Shown: positions 8,059-16,762 of the stretch, piece by piece
Numbering within the stretch: the first letter of the stretch is position 1
How the letters are laid out: each line of letters opens with the position of its first letter
Notes under the pieces: generated by a model
The model's input: the letters and a program-made list of their open reading frames with translations, nothing else
Told to the model about the DNA's origin: nothing
The model's database searches: none
Assembly (NCBI RefSeq): GCF_016888445.1
Contig: NZ_JAFEKF010000002.1
Location: 620,001 to 684,000 of the forward strand
Reading direction: 5' to 3'
Source of the DNA: Marinomonas ostreistagni
GTDB lineage: Bacteria; Pseudomonadota; Gammaproteobacteria; Pseudomonadales; Marinomonadaceae
Length of the DNA stretch: 64,000 bases
Position numbers and translations under genes: made by a program

Positions 8059-9579
8059 ATGCAGTCTCTTTTTGTGCAGCAGTCGCACGATTTTCCATTC
8101 GAAAAAATCGCGGCCATTGATCTTGGCTCCAACAGCTTCCACATGGTGGTGGCGCAGGTTACGCATGGTCAGTTGCGTATCACCGGTCAATACGGGGAAA
8201 AGGTTCAGCTGGCGGCTGGACTTCAAGAAGACGATACCCTAGATGAAGCGTCGCAACAGCGCGGCATTGATTGCATTGCGCAATTTGCCCAAGTGATCGA
8301 CGACTTACCACTGGGGTCGGTGCGTATTGTCGGCACCAACGCATTGCGCGCTGCTAAAAACCGCTATGACTTTATCTCTAAAGCCATGGATGTGATCAGC
8401 CACCCAGTCGAAATCATCGCCGGTCGAGAAGAGGCCCGTCTGATTTATATGGGTGTGGCACGCACCATGGACCACGGCGATCAAAAGCGTATTGTGGTCG
8501 ATATCGGTGGTGGCTCCACTGAGTTTATCATTGGTCAGCAACAAGAGCCGATCCTTACTGAAAGCCTGCATATGGGCTGTGTCAGCTACCGCCAACGCTT
8601 CTTCCCTGATGGCACTATTACTAAATCAAACTTCCAAAAAGCGGTGACCGCCGCGCGTCTTGAGCTGCTGAGTATTCAAGATGACTATTTAGATGAAGGC
8701 TGGGATGTGTCGATTGGCTCTTCCGGTACGATAAAAGCTGCTTATAACATCGCCATGGAAAATGGCTGGAGCAAAAAAGGCGTGACGCCAAAAGTGCTCA
8801 AGCAAATCCAAAAAGCCCTGTTTGACGCGGGTCATGCGGACAATATCGATTTACTTGGCTTGAAGCCTGAGCGCAAAACCACCATTGCCGCGGGCATTGC
8901 GATCCTGACGGCAGTGTTTGAGTGTTTTGGCATCAAGCAAATGGACTTTTCGGCGGGCGCCCTGCGTGAAGGTGTGCTGTACGACATCATGGGCCGTTAC
9001 GAAGACACGGATATCCGTGAGCGTACCGTCAATTACATGATCAACCAGTACCACATCGATACTGAACAAGCCAAACTGGTGACGCATACTTCTCTGTCGA
9101 TGTTAGAGCAGGTGAAAAACGATTGGACACTGGGCTCGCTGTCTTGTGAAGACATTTTGCGTTGGGCGAGCTTATTGCACGAGTGTGGCATGGGCATTTC
9201 TCACAGCCGTTACCACAAACATGGCGCTTACATTATCAGTGAGTCCGACATGCCTGGCTTCTCGCAACAAGAGCAGCAAGCGCTGGCAAGCTTAGTGTTG
9301 CGCCATCGCCGCAAGTTTACCCAGTCCTTAGACTTCCGCTTTACCAAAGGCGATCAGCAAGACTTAGATCGTTTGGCGATTTTATTGCGTTTGTCGATTC
9401 TACTGCACATCGACCGCAAAGAAGGCGATATGCCGATCTTTACTCTAAAGGCATCGGATAAGTCTCTGCACGCTGAGTTCTTACCTGGCTGGTTGGACGG
9501 CCGTCCGTTGACGCTGGCGAACCTGCAACGTGAAGCCGAGTACTTAAGCGTCTCTGGTTATCACTTCACTTTTAATTAA
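8059..9579 (+). CDS. ppx: Exopolyphosphatase / guanosine pentaphosphatase (Ppx/GppA)
   Basis: 506 residues. The N-terminal actin-like ASKHA fold shows AAIDLGSNSFHMVVAQV (about 18-34), VGTNALRAAKNR and the second phosphate loop VVDIGGGSTEFI (about 142-153). The C-terminal HD-type domain is seen in LLHECGMGISHSRYHKHGAYII (about 371-392). It releases phosphate from long polyphosphate chains or hydrolyses pppGpp; sequence alone does not separate the two activities. Position divergent from rho is the same as in Pseudomonas. A weak ATAGGCG precedes the ATG. A GC-rich hairpin follows the stop. Confidence 0.93.
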   Translation: MQSLFVQQSHDFPFEKIAAIDLGSNSFHMVVAQVTHGQLRITGQYGEKVQLAAGLQEDDTLDEASQQRGIDCIAQFAQVIDDLPLGSVRIVGTNALRAAKNRYDFISKAMDVISHPVEIIAGREEARLIYMGVARTMDHGDQKRIVVDIGGGSTEFIIGQQQEPILTESLHMGCVSYRQRFFPDGTITKSNFQKAVTAARLELLSIQDDYLDEGWDVSIGSSGTIKAAYNIAMENGWSKKGVTPKVLKQIQKALFDAGHADNIDLLGLKPERKTTIAAGIAILTAVFECFGIKQMDFSAGALREGVLYDIMGRYEDTDIRERTVNYMINQYHIDTEQAKLVTHTSLSMLEQVKNDWTLGSLSCEDILRWASLLHECGMGISHSRYHKHGAYIISESDMPGFSQQEQQALASLVLRHRRKFTQSLDFRFTKGDQQDLDRLAILLRLSILLHIDRKEGDMPIFTLKASDKSLHAEFLPGWLDGRPLTLANLQREAEYLSVSGYHFTFN

Positions 9580-9583
9580 GTGT

Positions 9584-9618
9584 TTATCCCCCTAGCCGAT
9601 GCTTGGCAAGGGGGATAA
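9584..9618 (+). terminator. Stem-loop after ppx, probable terminator
   Basis: TTATCCCCCT (9584-9593) pairs with AGGGGGATAA (9609-9618) a few bases past the ppx stop. No T-run follows, so termination efficiency is uncertain. Confidence 0.5.
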
Positions 9619-9841
9619 AATACCGCCCTAAGATAGACGTATCTTTGCTCTAGTTCCGAGCCTGCAAATAGTGGCTATTTCTAAGGCTTATAACGCCTGC
9701 GTTATAGTCAGCGCTAAGATCGGGTGTTTTTCAACGCCTCTGAAAATTCGTAATATAAAACAGACAGTTAAGTATCCACGGTTTTTGGCATTTGGTTGTG
9801 AATTTGCGAACTTAAGGTTGCTAAACTAAGACCAACGTCTC

Positions 9842-9869
9842 AAGACATTGGCGTCAAAATACGTATAAT
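9842..9869 (+). promoter_or_regulatory. Candidate sigma-70 promoter for mqo
   Basis: TATAAT at 9864-9869 is a perfect -10 box. AAGACA at 9842-9847 is a partial -35 at 16-base spacing. A start near 9876 would give a 5' leader of about 230 bases. Confidence 0.4.
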
Positions 9870-9882
9870 CTACGGCACACCT

Positions 9883-10073
9883 GCTCAAAACCCTAGCAAG
9901 GTTGAGCGCTTGGACTTATTTAACGCATGGTTAGGTAAGAGGCGTTCTCAGGGGAGTGATGAGACAGTGCAACTATCTTTATCCAGATAGCAGAGGAAAC
10001 GTGCGAATGGGTCTTCACCATTTCGTATTCGCACCTTCCCTTATGGTCAAGAGCCCTATACCCCATCACTCTC
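9883..10073 (+). ncRNA. Long structured 5' leader of mqo, riboswitch-like
   Basis: Several complementary arms are nested in order. GCTC/AACC with GGTT/GAGC lies at 9883-9907. AACGC with GCGTT lies at 9922-9946. A long-range 10-base pairing joins 9952-9961 (GGGAGTGATG) and 10064-10073 and encloses two hairpins: CTATCT/AGATAG (9973-9990) and GTGCGAAT/ATTCGCAC (10001-10034). A closing stem with two inner hairpins is the layout of a three-way-junction RNA. It does not match the cobalamin, TPP, FMN, glycine or c-di-GMP signatures I know. The pairing is seen; a regulatory role is inferred. Confidence 0.4.
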
Positions 10074-10106
10074 AAACTACAACTGGCTATGACACGGCGA
10101 ACTCAT

Positions 10107-11585
10107 ATGACCTCAAATATTGTAGATGTACTACTAGTCGGGGGCGGTGCGATGAGCACAACCCTTGGAATGCTGCTGAAACAGCTTGACCCTTCGTTCA
10201 CGATTACTATGGTCGAGCGCCTTGAAAAAGTTGCACAAGAAAGTACCGACGGCTGGAACAACGCTGGTACAGGCCACGCTGCCTATTGCGAACTTAACTA
10301 CACCTCACCGAACGCTGATGGCACCACCAATATCGACAAGGCAGTCAATATCAATGCAGCATTTGAAGTAAGCCTACAATACTGGTCTTACCTCGTAGAG
10401 CAGGGGCTGTTACCCGAACCTTCCGAATTCATTAATCGCGTGCCACACCAAAGCTTTGTTTGGGGCGCGGACAATGTGAAAAAACTAAAATCACGCTACG
10501 AAGCCATGAGTGCTCATCCAGCGTTTCGTGAAATGGAGTACACCGAAGATCGTGACACCATGAGCGAATGGATGCCGCTGATCATGCAAAATCGTAGCGG
10601 TGACGAGCCACTAGCGGCGACTCGCATCGGCCATGGTTCTGATGTGAACTTCGGTGCTATTGCGCGCAACATGGCTAACTACCTTGAGCAGCAAGACGGC
10701 TTTAACCTAGAGCTGAACGCACAGGTAGAAGATCTGACCCAACAGTCTGATGGCACATGGAAAGTCAGCATCACGCAAAATGGCCAGCGCCGTGATATTC
10801 ATGCCAAATTCGTATTCCTAGGGGCTGGTGGCGGTGCGTTACCACTGCTACAAAAATCTGGTATCAAAGAAGGCAAAGGCTACGGCGGCTTCCCAGTAAG
10901 TGGTCAGTGGTTAGTATGCGACAAACCTGAATTGGTACAACAACACTTGGCTAAAGTGTACGGTGCTGCGCCGATCGGTGCGCCACCAATGTCAGTGCCG
11001 CATTTGGATACGCGTATTATCGATGGCAAAAAAGCCATCTTGTTTGGCCCGTTCGCTGGTTTTACGACTAAGTTCCTGAAGCAAGGTTCGGTGTTTGACC
11101 TGATTAAGAGCGTACGCGCTGATAACCTTGGCAACATGCTGAGCGTTGGCAAAAACAACATGGACCTGACCAAGTACTTGATCAGTGAAGTGCGTCAGTC
11201 GCATAAAGACCGTTGTGCCTCGTTGCGTAACTTCTTCCCCGATGCGCAAGACAAAGATTGGACTTTGGCGTACGCGGGTCAGCGTGTGCAAATCATCAAA
11301 GAAGGGCCTGATGGCGCCGGTAAGCTGGAGTTTGGTACCGAAGCGATCGTTGCCGAAGACGGCTCAATTGCCGCACTGCTTGGCGCTTCGCCGGGTGCAT
11401 CGACGACGGTGAACACCATGATCGGTATCTTGGAACGCAGCTTCTCTGAGCGCGTACAATCGCCAGAGTGGCAAGCCAAGCTGAAAGAAATGGTACCGTC
11501 TTATGGCGAGTCATTGGTCGAAAATACCGACCTACTGCTCGAAGTACGTGCTCGTACACTTGAGACATTAAAGCTTAAGCCGTAA
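10107..11585 (+). CDS. mqo: Malate:quinone oxidoreductase
   Basis: 492 residues from MTSNIVDVLL. The FAD-binding Rossmann motif VLLVGGGAMSTTLGMLL is at about 7-23, followed by DGWNNAGTGHAAYCELNY, characteristic of Mqo. The C-terminal AGQRVQIIK and LGASPGASTTVNTMI close the fold. A peripheral membrane flavoenzyme of the TCA cycle, it oxidises malate to oxaloacetate and passes electrons to quinone. Two ATGs are possible; the one at 10107 has GGCGA at good spacing, while 10089 has no ribosome site. The gene is preceded by an unusually long structured leader and followed by a strong terminator, so it is a single-gene transcript. Confidence 0.96.
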   Translation: MTSNIVDVLLVGGGAMSTTLGMLLKQLDPSFTITMVERLEKVAQESTDGWNNAGTGHAAYCELNYTSPNADGTTNIDKAVNINAAFEVSLQYWSYLVEQGLLPEPSEFINRVPHQSFVWGADNVKKLKSRYEAMSAHPAFREMEYTEDRDTMSEWMPLIMQNRSGDEPLAATRIGHGSDVNFGAIARNMANYLEQQDGFNLELNAQVEDLTQQSDGTWKVSITQNGQRRDIHAKFVFLGAGGGALPLLQKSGIKEGKGYGGFPVSGQWLVCDKPELVQQHLAKVYGAAPIGAPPMSVPHLDTRIIDGKKAILFGPFAGFTTKFLKQGSVFDLIKSVRADNLGNMLSVGKNNMDLTKYLISEVRQSHKDRCASLRNFFPDAQDKDWTLAYAGQRVQIIKEGPDGAGKLEFGTEAIVAEDGSIAALLGASPGASTTVNTMIGILERSFSERVQSPEWQAKLKEMVPSYGESLVENTDLLLEVRARTLETLKLKP

Positions 11586-11602
11586 GCTTAGCCCACGTTT
11601 TC

Positions 11603-11635
11603 AAAGCCGACCTCACCGCAAGTGTGGTCGGCTTT
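11603..11635 (+). terminator. Terminator of mqo
   Basis: AAAGCCGACC (11603-11612) pairs perfectly with GGTCGGCTTT (11626-11635), followed by a T-rich stretch. Confidence 0.8.
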
Positions 11636-11656
11636 CTTATATTTGAGGAAATCTAC

Positions 11657-11917
11657 ATGACCACCTTTGCTGAACGCGCCGACGCGCTATCAGATCAACT
11701 GCGCGATCTAGAACATCAAGCCGACGATGGCGACCAACTGTTTTACTGCGCTTACTTACTAGGCTTACTTGGCCTGCACAGTGCTGTGGAAGGCGAAGGC
11801 GCTGACACCTTTGATGCCTATTTTGAGCAAGAGCTAAAAGACACACTGGAAGCGGAAGGCGTCACCGAACAGGACCAAAGCCGCATCCTAGGCCTTTGGC
11901 AGCAAGTGACAGCTTAG
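11657..11917 (+). CDS. yfcL: YfcL-family small protein
   Basis: 86 residues from MTTFAERADALSDQL, with TGAGGAA seven bases ahead of the ATG at 11657. An acidic, all-helical protein resembling E. coli YfcL in length and pattern (DQLFYCAYLLGLLGLHS, then a C-terminal LGLWQQV). No catalytic motif is visible and the family function is unknown. It lies after the mqo terminator and ends just before the repeat array. Confidence 0.7.
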   Translation: MTTFAERADALSDQLRDLEHQADDGDQLFYCAYLLGLLGLHSAVEGEGADTFDAYFEQELKDTLEAEGVTEQDQSRILGLWQQVTA

Positions 11918-11930
11918 TTGCTAACTTCTT

Positions 11931-12290
11931 GTACGAGGGGGCTATTGCCCGCGACTGGCGGCGCAGCCGCCTTGTCTTTAGCCGAGCAAGCTGCGCTTGC
12001 AATCGGGGATGCAATCCCCTCGTACCGAACTGTGCCCGCGACTGGCAGCGCTAGCTGCCTTTCCTTGAAATAAGCAAGATGCGCTTGCGATCGGGGATGC
12101 AATCTCTGTACGAGGGGGCTATTGCCCGCGACTGGCGGCGAAGGCGCCTTATCTTTAGCCGAGCAAGCTAGCGCTTGCGATCGGGGATGCGATCTCTGTA
12201 CGAGGGGGCTATTGCCCGCGACTGGCGGCGCAGCCGCCCTATCTTTAGCCGAGCAAGCTGCGCTTGCGATCGGGGATACAATCCCCCTTG
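11931..12290. repeat. Four-unit tandem array of palindromic repeats
   Basis: Units at 11931-12025, 12026-12107, 12108-12197 and 12198-12290 share a core: GTACGAGGGGGCTATTGCCC, then GCGACTGGCGGC..GCCGCC, a spacer with GCCGAGCAAGC, AAGC/GCTT arms, and CGGGGATGCAATC. Unit 1 is closed by GTACGAGGGG at its start and CCCCTCGTAC at its end, so a whole unit folds into a cruciform with two inner hairpins. Unit 2 is diverged and lacks the GTACGAGG start. Lengths are about 82-95 bases with no unique spacers. It is REP/BIME-like and sits between the convergent yfcL and lysO. Confidence 0.85.
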
Positions 12291-12293
12291 AAC

Positions 12294-13205
12294 TTACATC
12301 CCCATAAACAGTGGGATCAAAATCGGTGTCAAAAGACTCATGATAAAGCCGCTGGCGATGCACACAGGAACAATGTCAGCACCGTGTACTTTGCCGAGCA
12401 AAGGCAGGGTGAAGTCCATGGCGGTGGCGCCGGAGTAGCCTACGGATAAGTGGCTATTAATGCGCGCAAACAGTGGAATCAGCATCAAGGCGACGATCTC
12501 ACGCCCCAAGTCGAGTAAAAACGCCGTGGTGCCCAGCACGGGATCGCCCAAGCCGGTGATTAAGATGCCAGACAAGCTGTACCAGCCAAAGCCCGATACC
12601 ACCGCCAGGCTTTTATTCCACTCAAGACCTAGCAAACTGCCAGCAACTAATCCTGCTAACAAGGTTGTCACGATGGTGGTGCAGGCAATCGCCATACCTT
12701 GGGTATTAAGAAACAACTTACGCAAACGAAAGTTACCTTGGCGCAGCTGACAGCCGACTAAAAAGAGCAATAAGTACAGTAGCCAAGTGACCAATTCATC
12801 GACGCTCGGCAGCCAATGTTTGAGGCTCCAACCTGCCACTACGCCCGCTAATACCCAAGCCAAGGTCTTGGCTGCATCGCGTAACGCTTGCTGAGTTGAT
12901 GAATTATTATCCACATGCGCAACCTTGCTAGCGCCGCCGTGGAAAACTCGCCCGCTTATCCACAGTACAGCCAAGGGCAACACAGTGACCGCAACAAACA
13001 GCACCATCGCTTGATAGCCCGCAATAACGATTTTACTGGCCAAATTATCCAGCGCGCCGATGCTGTAACCAATCAACCCGAGGATGACAAATGTCAGCTG
13101 TGTCAGGCCCTTAGCGACTCGCTCAGGAGTGAACGGTTTTAGATGCAGCCAATAGCCGGCCAAAAGTGCCGCCAGTAGGGGGCCGAGTGTCGAGAGAATG
13201 GTCAT
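12294..13205 (-). CDS. lysO: Lysine exporter LysO (YbjE, DUF340)
   Basis: 303 residues, about eight membrane segments in two halves. The second half carries VGCQLRQGN, the VSGFGWYSLSGILITGLGDPVLGTTAFL motif region (about 202-230), and LGREIVALMLIPLFAR followed by GYSGATAMDFTLPL, all typical of LysO. In E. coli LysO exports lysine and thialysine across the inner membrane. The C-terminus ends four bases from the repeat array. The gene is divergent from the MATE pump. No lysine-riboswitch signature is evident in the short upstream gap. Confidence 0.88.
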   Translation of the reverse strand: MTILSTLGPLLAALLAGYWLHLKPFTPERVAKGLTQLTFVILGLIGYSIGALDNLASKIVIAGYQAMVLFVAVTVLPLAVLWISGRVFHGGASKVAHVDNNSSTQQALRDAAKTLAWVLAGVVAGWSLKHWLPSVDELVTWLLYLLLFLVGCQLRQGNFRLRKLFLNTQGMAIACTTIVTTLLAGLVAGSLLGLEWNKSLAVVSGFGWYSLSGILITGLGDPVLGTTAFLLDLGREIVALMLIPLFARINSHLSVGYSGATAMDFTLPLLGKVHGADIVPVCIASGFIMSLLTPILIPLFMGM

Positions 13206-13371
13206 AATCCCTTGATCCTAAATTGGTTTTGTCAAAATGTCGGGAAGGGGCGCAGTCACACCGGATAAGGCCTGAAAAGCACACAATTGGTGCAATTATA
13301 CCTTGTTATCGTGCAAGTTTGACCACTTGGTGATAAATTCTGCCGAGCTTATTTTGAACCCTTTTAGTGCG

Positions 13372-14763
13372 ATGCCAACCATGTTTAAACGCCTTAGCCA
13401 ACGTTATCCCTCTTTAGGGGAAATCCTGCATTTATTGTTTCCGATGATCTTAACCATGACGTTGGAATTATCCATCTCGCTTGTGGATACAATCATGCTG
13501 GGTCACTACAATTCGCTGCATTTAGCCGCCGTTGGCCTCGCCGCGAGCCTTTGGACGCCAGTGGGGTGTTTTATGATTGGTGTGACCTTTGGTCTAACAC
13601 CTTTGATCACGCGTCACCTTCATGGGCGCCAGCGGTTGTTGGTCAATATTTATATGTCCCAGGCGTTTGGTCTATCGATTATTTTAGGCGTGATCGGCGC
13701 GCTGATGAGTTTGACCTTGTTGCCGATGGCGGCGCGTTGGATGGCCAGTGAAGCAGAAACCCAGCAGGTGGCGGCGCAGTATTTGTATCTGTTTTCGCCG
13801 ACCTTTATGGCGTTGGCGCTGATGACTTCGTACAAAAACCTGTTTGAGGCGGCGGGCAAACCGCGTGTGCCTTTGTTGGTTGCGATCCTTAGTTTGATCC
13901 TGAATATCATCTTTAACTCGGTGCTGATCTACGGCAAATTTGGTTTCCCAGAGCTGGGGGCAAGCGGTGCAGCGATCGCCTCGGCGGCCTCGGTGTGGCT
14001 ATCACTTGGGGTATTTGTGTTGTACGACCGTAAGATTAACAGCGACACCTTATTTAGCCGCATTGATTGGTACTATGTGCGCCACTTCGGCATTTTGTTT
14101 GGCGTCGGTATGCCGGCAGGCTTTGCCTTTGCCTTTGAGATCGGTTTGTTTTCATCGCTGACGTGGCTGATTTCGTCATTTGGTGATCTGGCGCTAGGCG
14201 CTGGGCAAATCGTCATGTCTTACTCCACCATTTTGTTTACGCCATTAATGGCCATGAGTGCCGTGACGGCGATCGTGGTCGCCAAAGCCATGGCCACCGA
14301 TGGCATTGAAGAGGTGCAACGTCGCATCCGCATTATCGTGGCATTGGGCGCCGGTTATGTAGTGATGTGTTTTACCCTGACGCAGACGTTCAACGAGCAG
14401 ATCCCACTGCTGTTTAGTACCAATGAAGTGGTCGCGTCGATGGCAGCAGGTATTTTGTTGATTTCATCGTCTTATCAACTGCCTGATATGCTGCAAACAG
14501 TCTTCACCGGTGCGCTGCGCGGTTTTCGCGATACGCGCTCAAGCATGATTGCCATGGGCGTGTCGTTGTTTGGTTTTAGTATTCCGTTGGGCTACTGGTT
14601 GGCGCATCTAAGCCCGTGGGCCGAGACGCTGCATGTACGCGGGTTGTACGTCGGTTTGGGAATTGGCTTGGTGTTGCTGGCGTCGATCCTGATCGCTCGC
14701 TATCGCATGACCTTGATTAAATACCGCCATAAAAAGCTGCCCCATCCAGAGGAAGTGGCTTAA
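13372..14763 (+). CDS. MATE-family multidrug efflux protein
   Basis: About 463 residues with twelve predicted membrane helices in two repeats, the MATE layout. Typical segments are VDTIMLGHYNSLHLAAVGLA (about 38-57), FEAAGKPRVP, GASGAAIASAASVW and the second-half QTVFTGALRGFRDTR. MATE proteins export cationic drugs in exchange for sodium or protons. The start is uncertain: ATGs at 13303, 13372 and 13381 are in frame; the earliest would add a non-conserved tail, so 13372 is used. It is divergent from lysO and convergent with a chemoreceptor. Confidence 0.88.
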   Translation: MPTMFKRLSQRYPSLGEILHLLFPMILTMTLELSISLVDTIMLGHYNSLHLAAVGLAASLWTPVGCFMIGVTFGLTPLITRHLHGRQRLLVNIYMSQAFGLSIILGVIGALMSLTLLPMAARWMASEAETQQVAAQYLYLFSPTFMALALMTSYKNLFEAAGKPRVPLLVAILSLILNIIFNSVLIYGKFGFPELGASGAAIASAASVWLSLGVFVLYDRKINSDTLFSRIDWYYVRHFGILFGVGMPAGFAFAFEIGLFSSLTWLISSFGDLALGAGQIVMSYSTILFTPLMAMSAVTAIVVAKAMATDGIEEVQRRIRIIVALGAGYVVMCFTLTQTFNEQIPLLFSTNEVVASMAAGILLISSSYQLPDMLQTVFTGALRGFRDTRSSMIAMGVSLFGFSIPLGYWLAHLSPWAETLHVRGLYVGLGIGLVLLASILIARYRMTLIKYRHKKLPHPEEVA

Positions 14764-14772
14764 CAATCAAAC

Positions 14773-14800
14773 GGCTCTGTCATCATTTGATGACAGAGCC
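14773..14800. terminator. Perfect hairpin between convergent genes
   Basis: GGCTCTGTCATCA and TGATGACAGAGCC form a 13-base perfect stem between the stops of the MATE gene and the chemoreceptor gene. It probably serves both directions although T-runs are poor. Confidence 0.6.
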
Positions 14801-14808
14801 TAATCGGT

Positions 14809-16431
14809 TTAAACCTTAAACTGATTGGTTAGGTTATTGAGCGATTCCGCTAGGCGGGCTAGCTCTTGGCTAGACGCGCTACTTTGATCCGCTGCGGCAG
14901 CGGTGCCGTTGGCGATATCGCGAATCTTCACTAGACCTTCGTCTACTGTCGTAGACACGATCGATTGCTGCTCTGCCGCCGAGGCAATGGCGGTGTTTTG
15001 CTCATTGATGTTGGCGACTGAGCGCTTGATCGCGGCTAGCGCTTCACCGGCACGTTGCGCCACTTCTAGCGTGTTTTTCGCTTTTTCATGGCTCGAACGG
15101 ATCGAAGAAACCGTGCTATCGGTGTTCTTTTGCACCGAGTTGATCATGGTTTCAATCTCGATAGTGGATTCATGAGTACGGTGCGCCAGGCCACGGACTT
15201 CGTCCGCCACCACAGCAAAGCCACGACCACTTTCGCCCGCGCGCGCCGCTTCGATGGCAGCGTTCAAGGCTAATAGATTGGTTTGTTCAGCGATGTCGCG
15301 GATCACGTCCAAGACTTTGCCGATGTTCGAGACTTGCTCTTCAAGTGAGGCCACACCTGTGATCGAGCCATCCAGCTCGTTAAGTAGGCCAGTGACCGTC
15401 TCGACAGTGGTATTCACTTCTTGTTGGCCAAGCTCCGAGCGTTTATTGGCCGATTGCGATTCTTCTGAGGTTGAGACTGCGTTGCGTGCCACTTCATCGA
15501 CCGCCGAAGACAGCTCTGTAACCGACGAAACTGCTTGCTCAAGCTCCACATTTTGATCGTAGATGGCTTTGGTCGATTGCTCGGTAACAATGCTCAGCTC
15601 TTCTGAGGTCGCCGCTAACTGACTGGCTGAGGATTGGATTTCATTGATGGTCTGACGCAATTTGTCTTGCATCGCCGCCAGCGCGCGGATCATCGCAGCG
15701 GATTCGTCGTTGGCTTGATCGTCAAAATCTTTGGTCAAATCGCCATCGGCGATGGTTTGCGCGGCTTTGATTGCGTTATTAAGCGGCACAACCAAGCTGC
15801 GGGTAAAGAAGTAAGAGAACAGCACCACTAAGATCAGCGCGGCGATGATCGCTGAAACCAAAATAGCCGTGGTTTCACCTTCGGCGGCATCGACGGTGTT
15901 GTCACTGTCTACCACGCGTTGGGTTTGAAATGCTTCAAGCTCCTCGATCGCAGCGCCGAGCTTATCACCCACGGTTTTGGCTTGCGCTTGGAGCGCTGAC
16001 ACAGACTGACTGTCATTGATGACGGCATCTAGGATTTGTCGCTGTAGCACCGTGTACTGCTCAAACAGGTTAGTGATTTGATCCACTAAGCCGCGTGCTT
16101 CATCCGCATGGGCCACACTTTTCATGTTGTTGAGCTCGGTGACGAAGTTGTTTTCTGCGGCTTGTAGCAAGGCACGCCCTTCGTTGATTTCGTCGGGTGA
16201 AAGCATAATCTTCACCACTTCGAAGCGTACTTCGTATAGCGCTGCCATCATATTTTGGGAATAGGATAGCGCTGGAATACGATGCTCAGTAATGATGTCG
16301 AATTCGTCCGACAAATTCGAAATACGGTTTAAAGAAAACAGCCCCAGTAGCAAAACAACTAAGCCAACAGTGGCAAAAGCAAACGTCGAGCGCTTGCCTA
16401 TGGAAAGGGAACGAATGATCATTGTCGTCAT
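14809..16431 (-). CDS. Methyl-accepting chemotaxis protein with four-helix sensor domain
   Basis: 540 residues. A membrane segment (about 15-33), a periplasmic four-helix-bundle domain (about 40-185), a second membrane segment (about 188-210) and a HAMP domain (about 212-265) lead to the signalling domain. The hairpin tip [34 protein letters not shown] is recognisable (key residues about 385-418). No C-terminal NWETF-type CheR tether is seen; the end is [14 protein letters not shown] precedes the ATG at 16431. Ligand cannot be told from the sequence. Confidence 0.93.
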   Translation of the reverse strand: MTTMIIRSLSIGKRSTFAFATVGLVVLLLGLFSLNRISNLSDEFDIITEHRIPALSYSQNMMAALYEVRFEVVKIMLSPDEINEGRALLQAAENNFVTELNNMKSVAHADEARGLVDQITNLFEQYTVLQRQILDAVINDSQSVSALQAQAKTVGDKLGAAIEELEAFQTQRVVDSDNTVDAAEGETTAILVSAIIAALILVVLFSYFFTRSLVVPLNNAIKAAQTIADGDLTKDFDDQANDESAAMIRALAAMQDKLRQTINEIQSSASQLAATSEELSIVTEQSTKAIYDQNVELEQAVSSVTELSSAVDEVARNAVSTSEESQSANKRSELGQQEVNTTVETVTGLLNELDGSITGVASLEEQVSNIGKVLDVIRDIAEQTNLLALNAAIEAARAGESGRGFAVVADEVRGLAHRTHESTIEIETMINSVQKNTDSTVSSIRSSHEKAKNTLEVAQRAGEALAAIKRSVANINEQNTAIASAAEQQSIVSTTVDEGLVKIRDIANGTAAAADQSSASSQELARLAESLNNLTNQFKV

Positions 16432-16762
16432 TACTCCTTAATAATCGACGAGATATGCGAAGGTGAACTTCGATGAGATTTGGGTAAAGCGCGTAGTGAG
16501 CCTGTTCGAGGAAGAGGCGTCTGCTTAGTAAGCGAGTCCAGTCAGATATAGTTGAAATCTAAACTGAGGACATAAAAAGGTAACCGATTACATTTTGCTT
16601 ACATAAATTGACAGAGGAATAATAAACTTTTTGCCTCAGAGGATAAATAAAGCCATAAGTAAATTTTATAACAGATAAGATATAAGATTTATGCCTATCA
16701 TTAATAACAGCCATTAGGTGTGCGTTATCAAACGCCAGCGTGTATTTAAGCAAAGGTTAAAG
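16432..16762. other. AT-rich gap upstream of the chemoreceptor
   Basis: 331 bases between the cobQ stop and the chemoreceptor start, both on the minus strand. The half nearest cobQ is notably AT-rich. One short hairpin (CGAAG/CTTCG near 16460) is seen. A chemoreceptor promoter must lie here, but I found no good sigma-28 match. A 64-codon open frame inside has no ribosome site or family features and is not called. Confidence 0.5.

Noticed and set aside
11931..12290. CRISPR array
   Set aside because: Units are 82-95 bases, contiguous and without unique spacers, and no cas gene is in the window.
11914..12363. A 149-codon minus-strand open frame across the repeat array
   Set aside because: Its protein is just the repeat unit translated four times (CSAKDKAAAPPVAGNSPLVQ-like blocks), with no ribosome site, and it overlaps the lysO end. 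It is an artefact of GC-rich repeats.
16559..16753. Minus-strand 64-codon frame in the AT-rich gap
   Set aside because: No ribosome site, no recognisable motif, and composition typical of AT-rich intergenic DNA.
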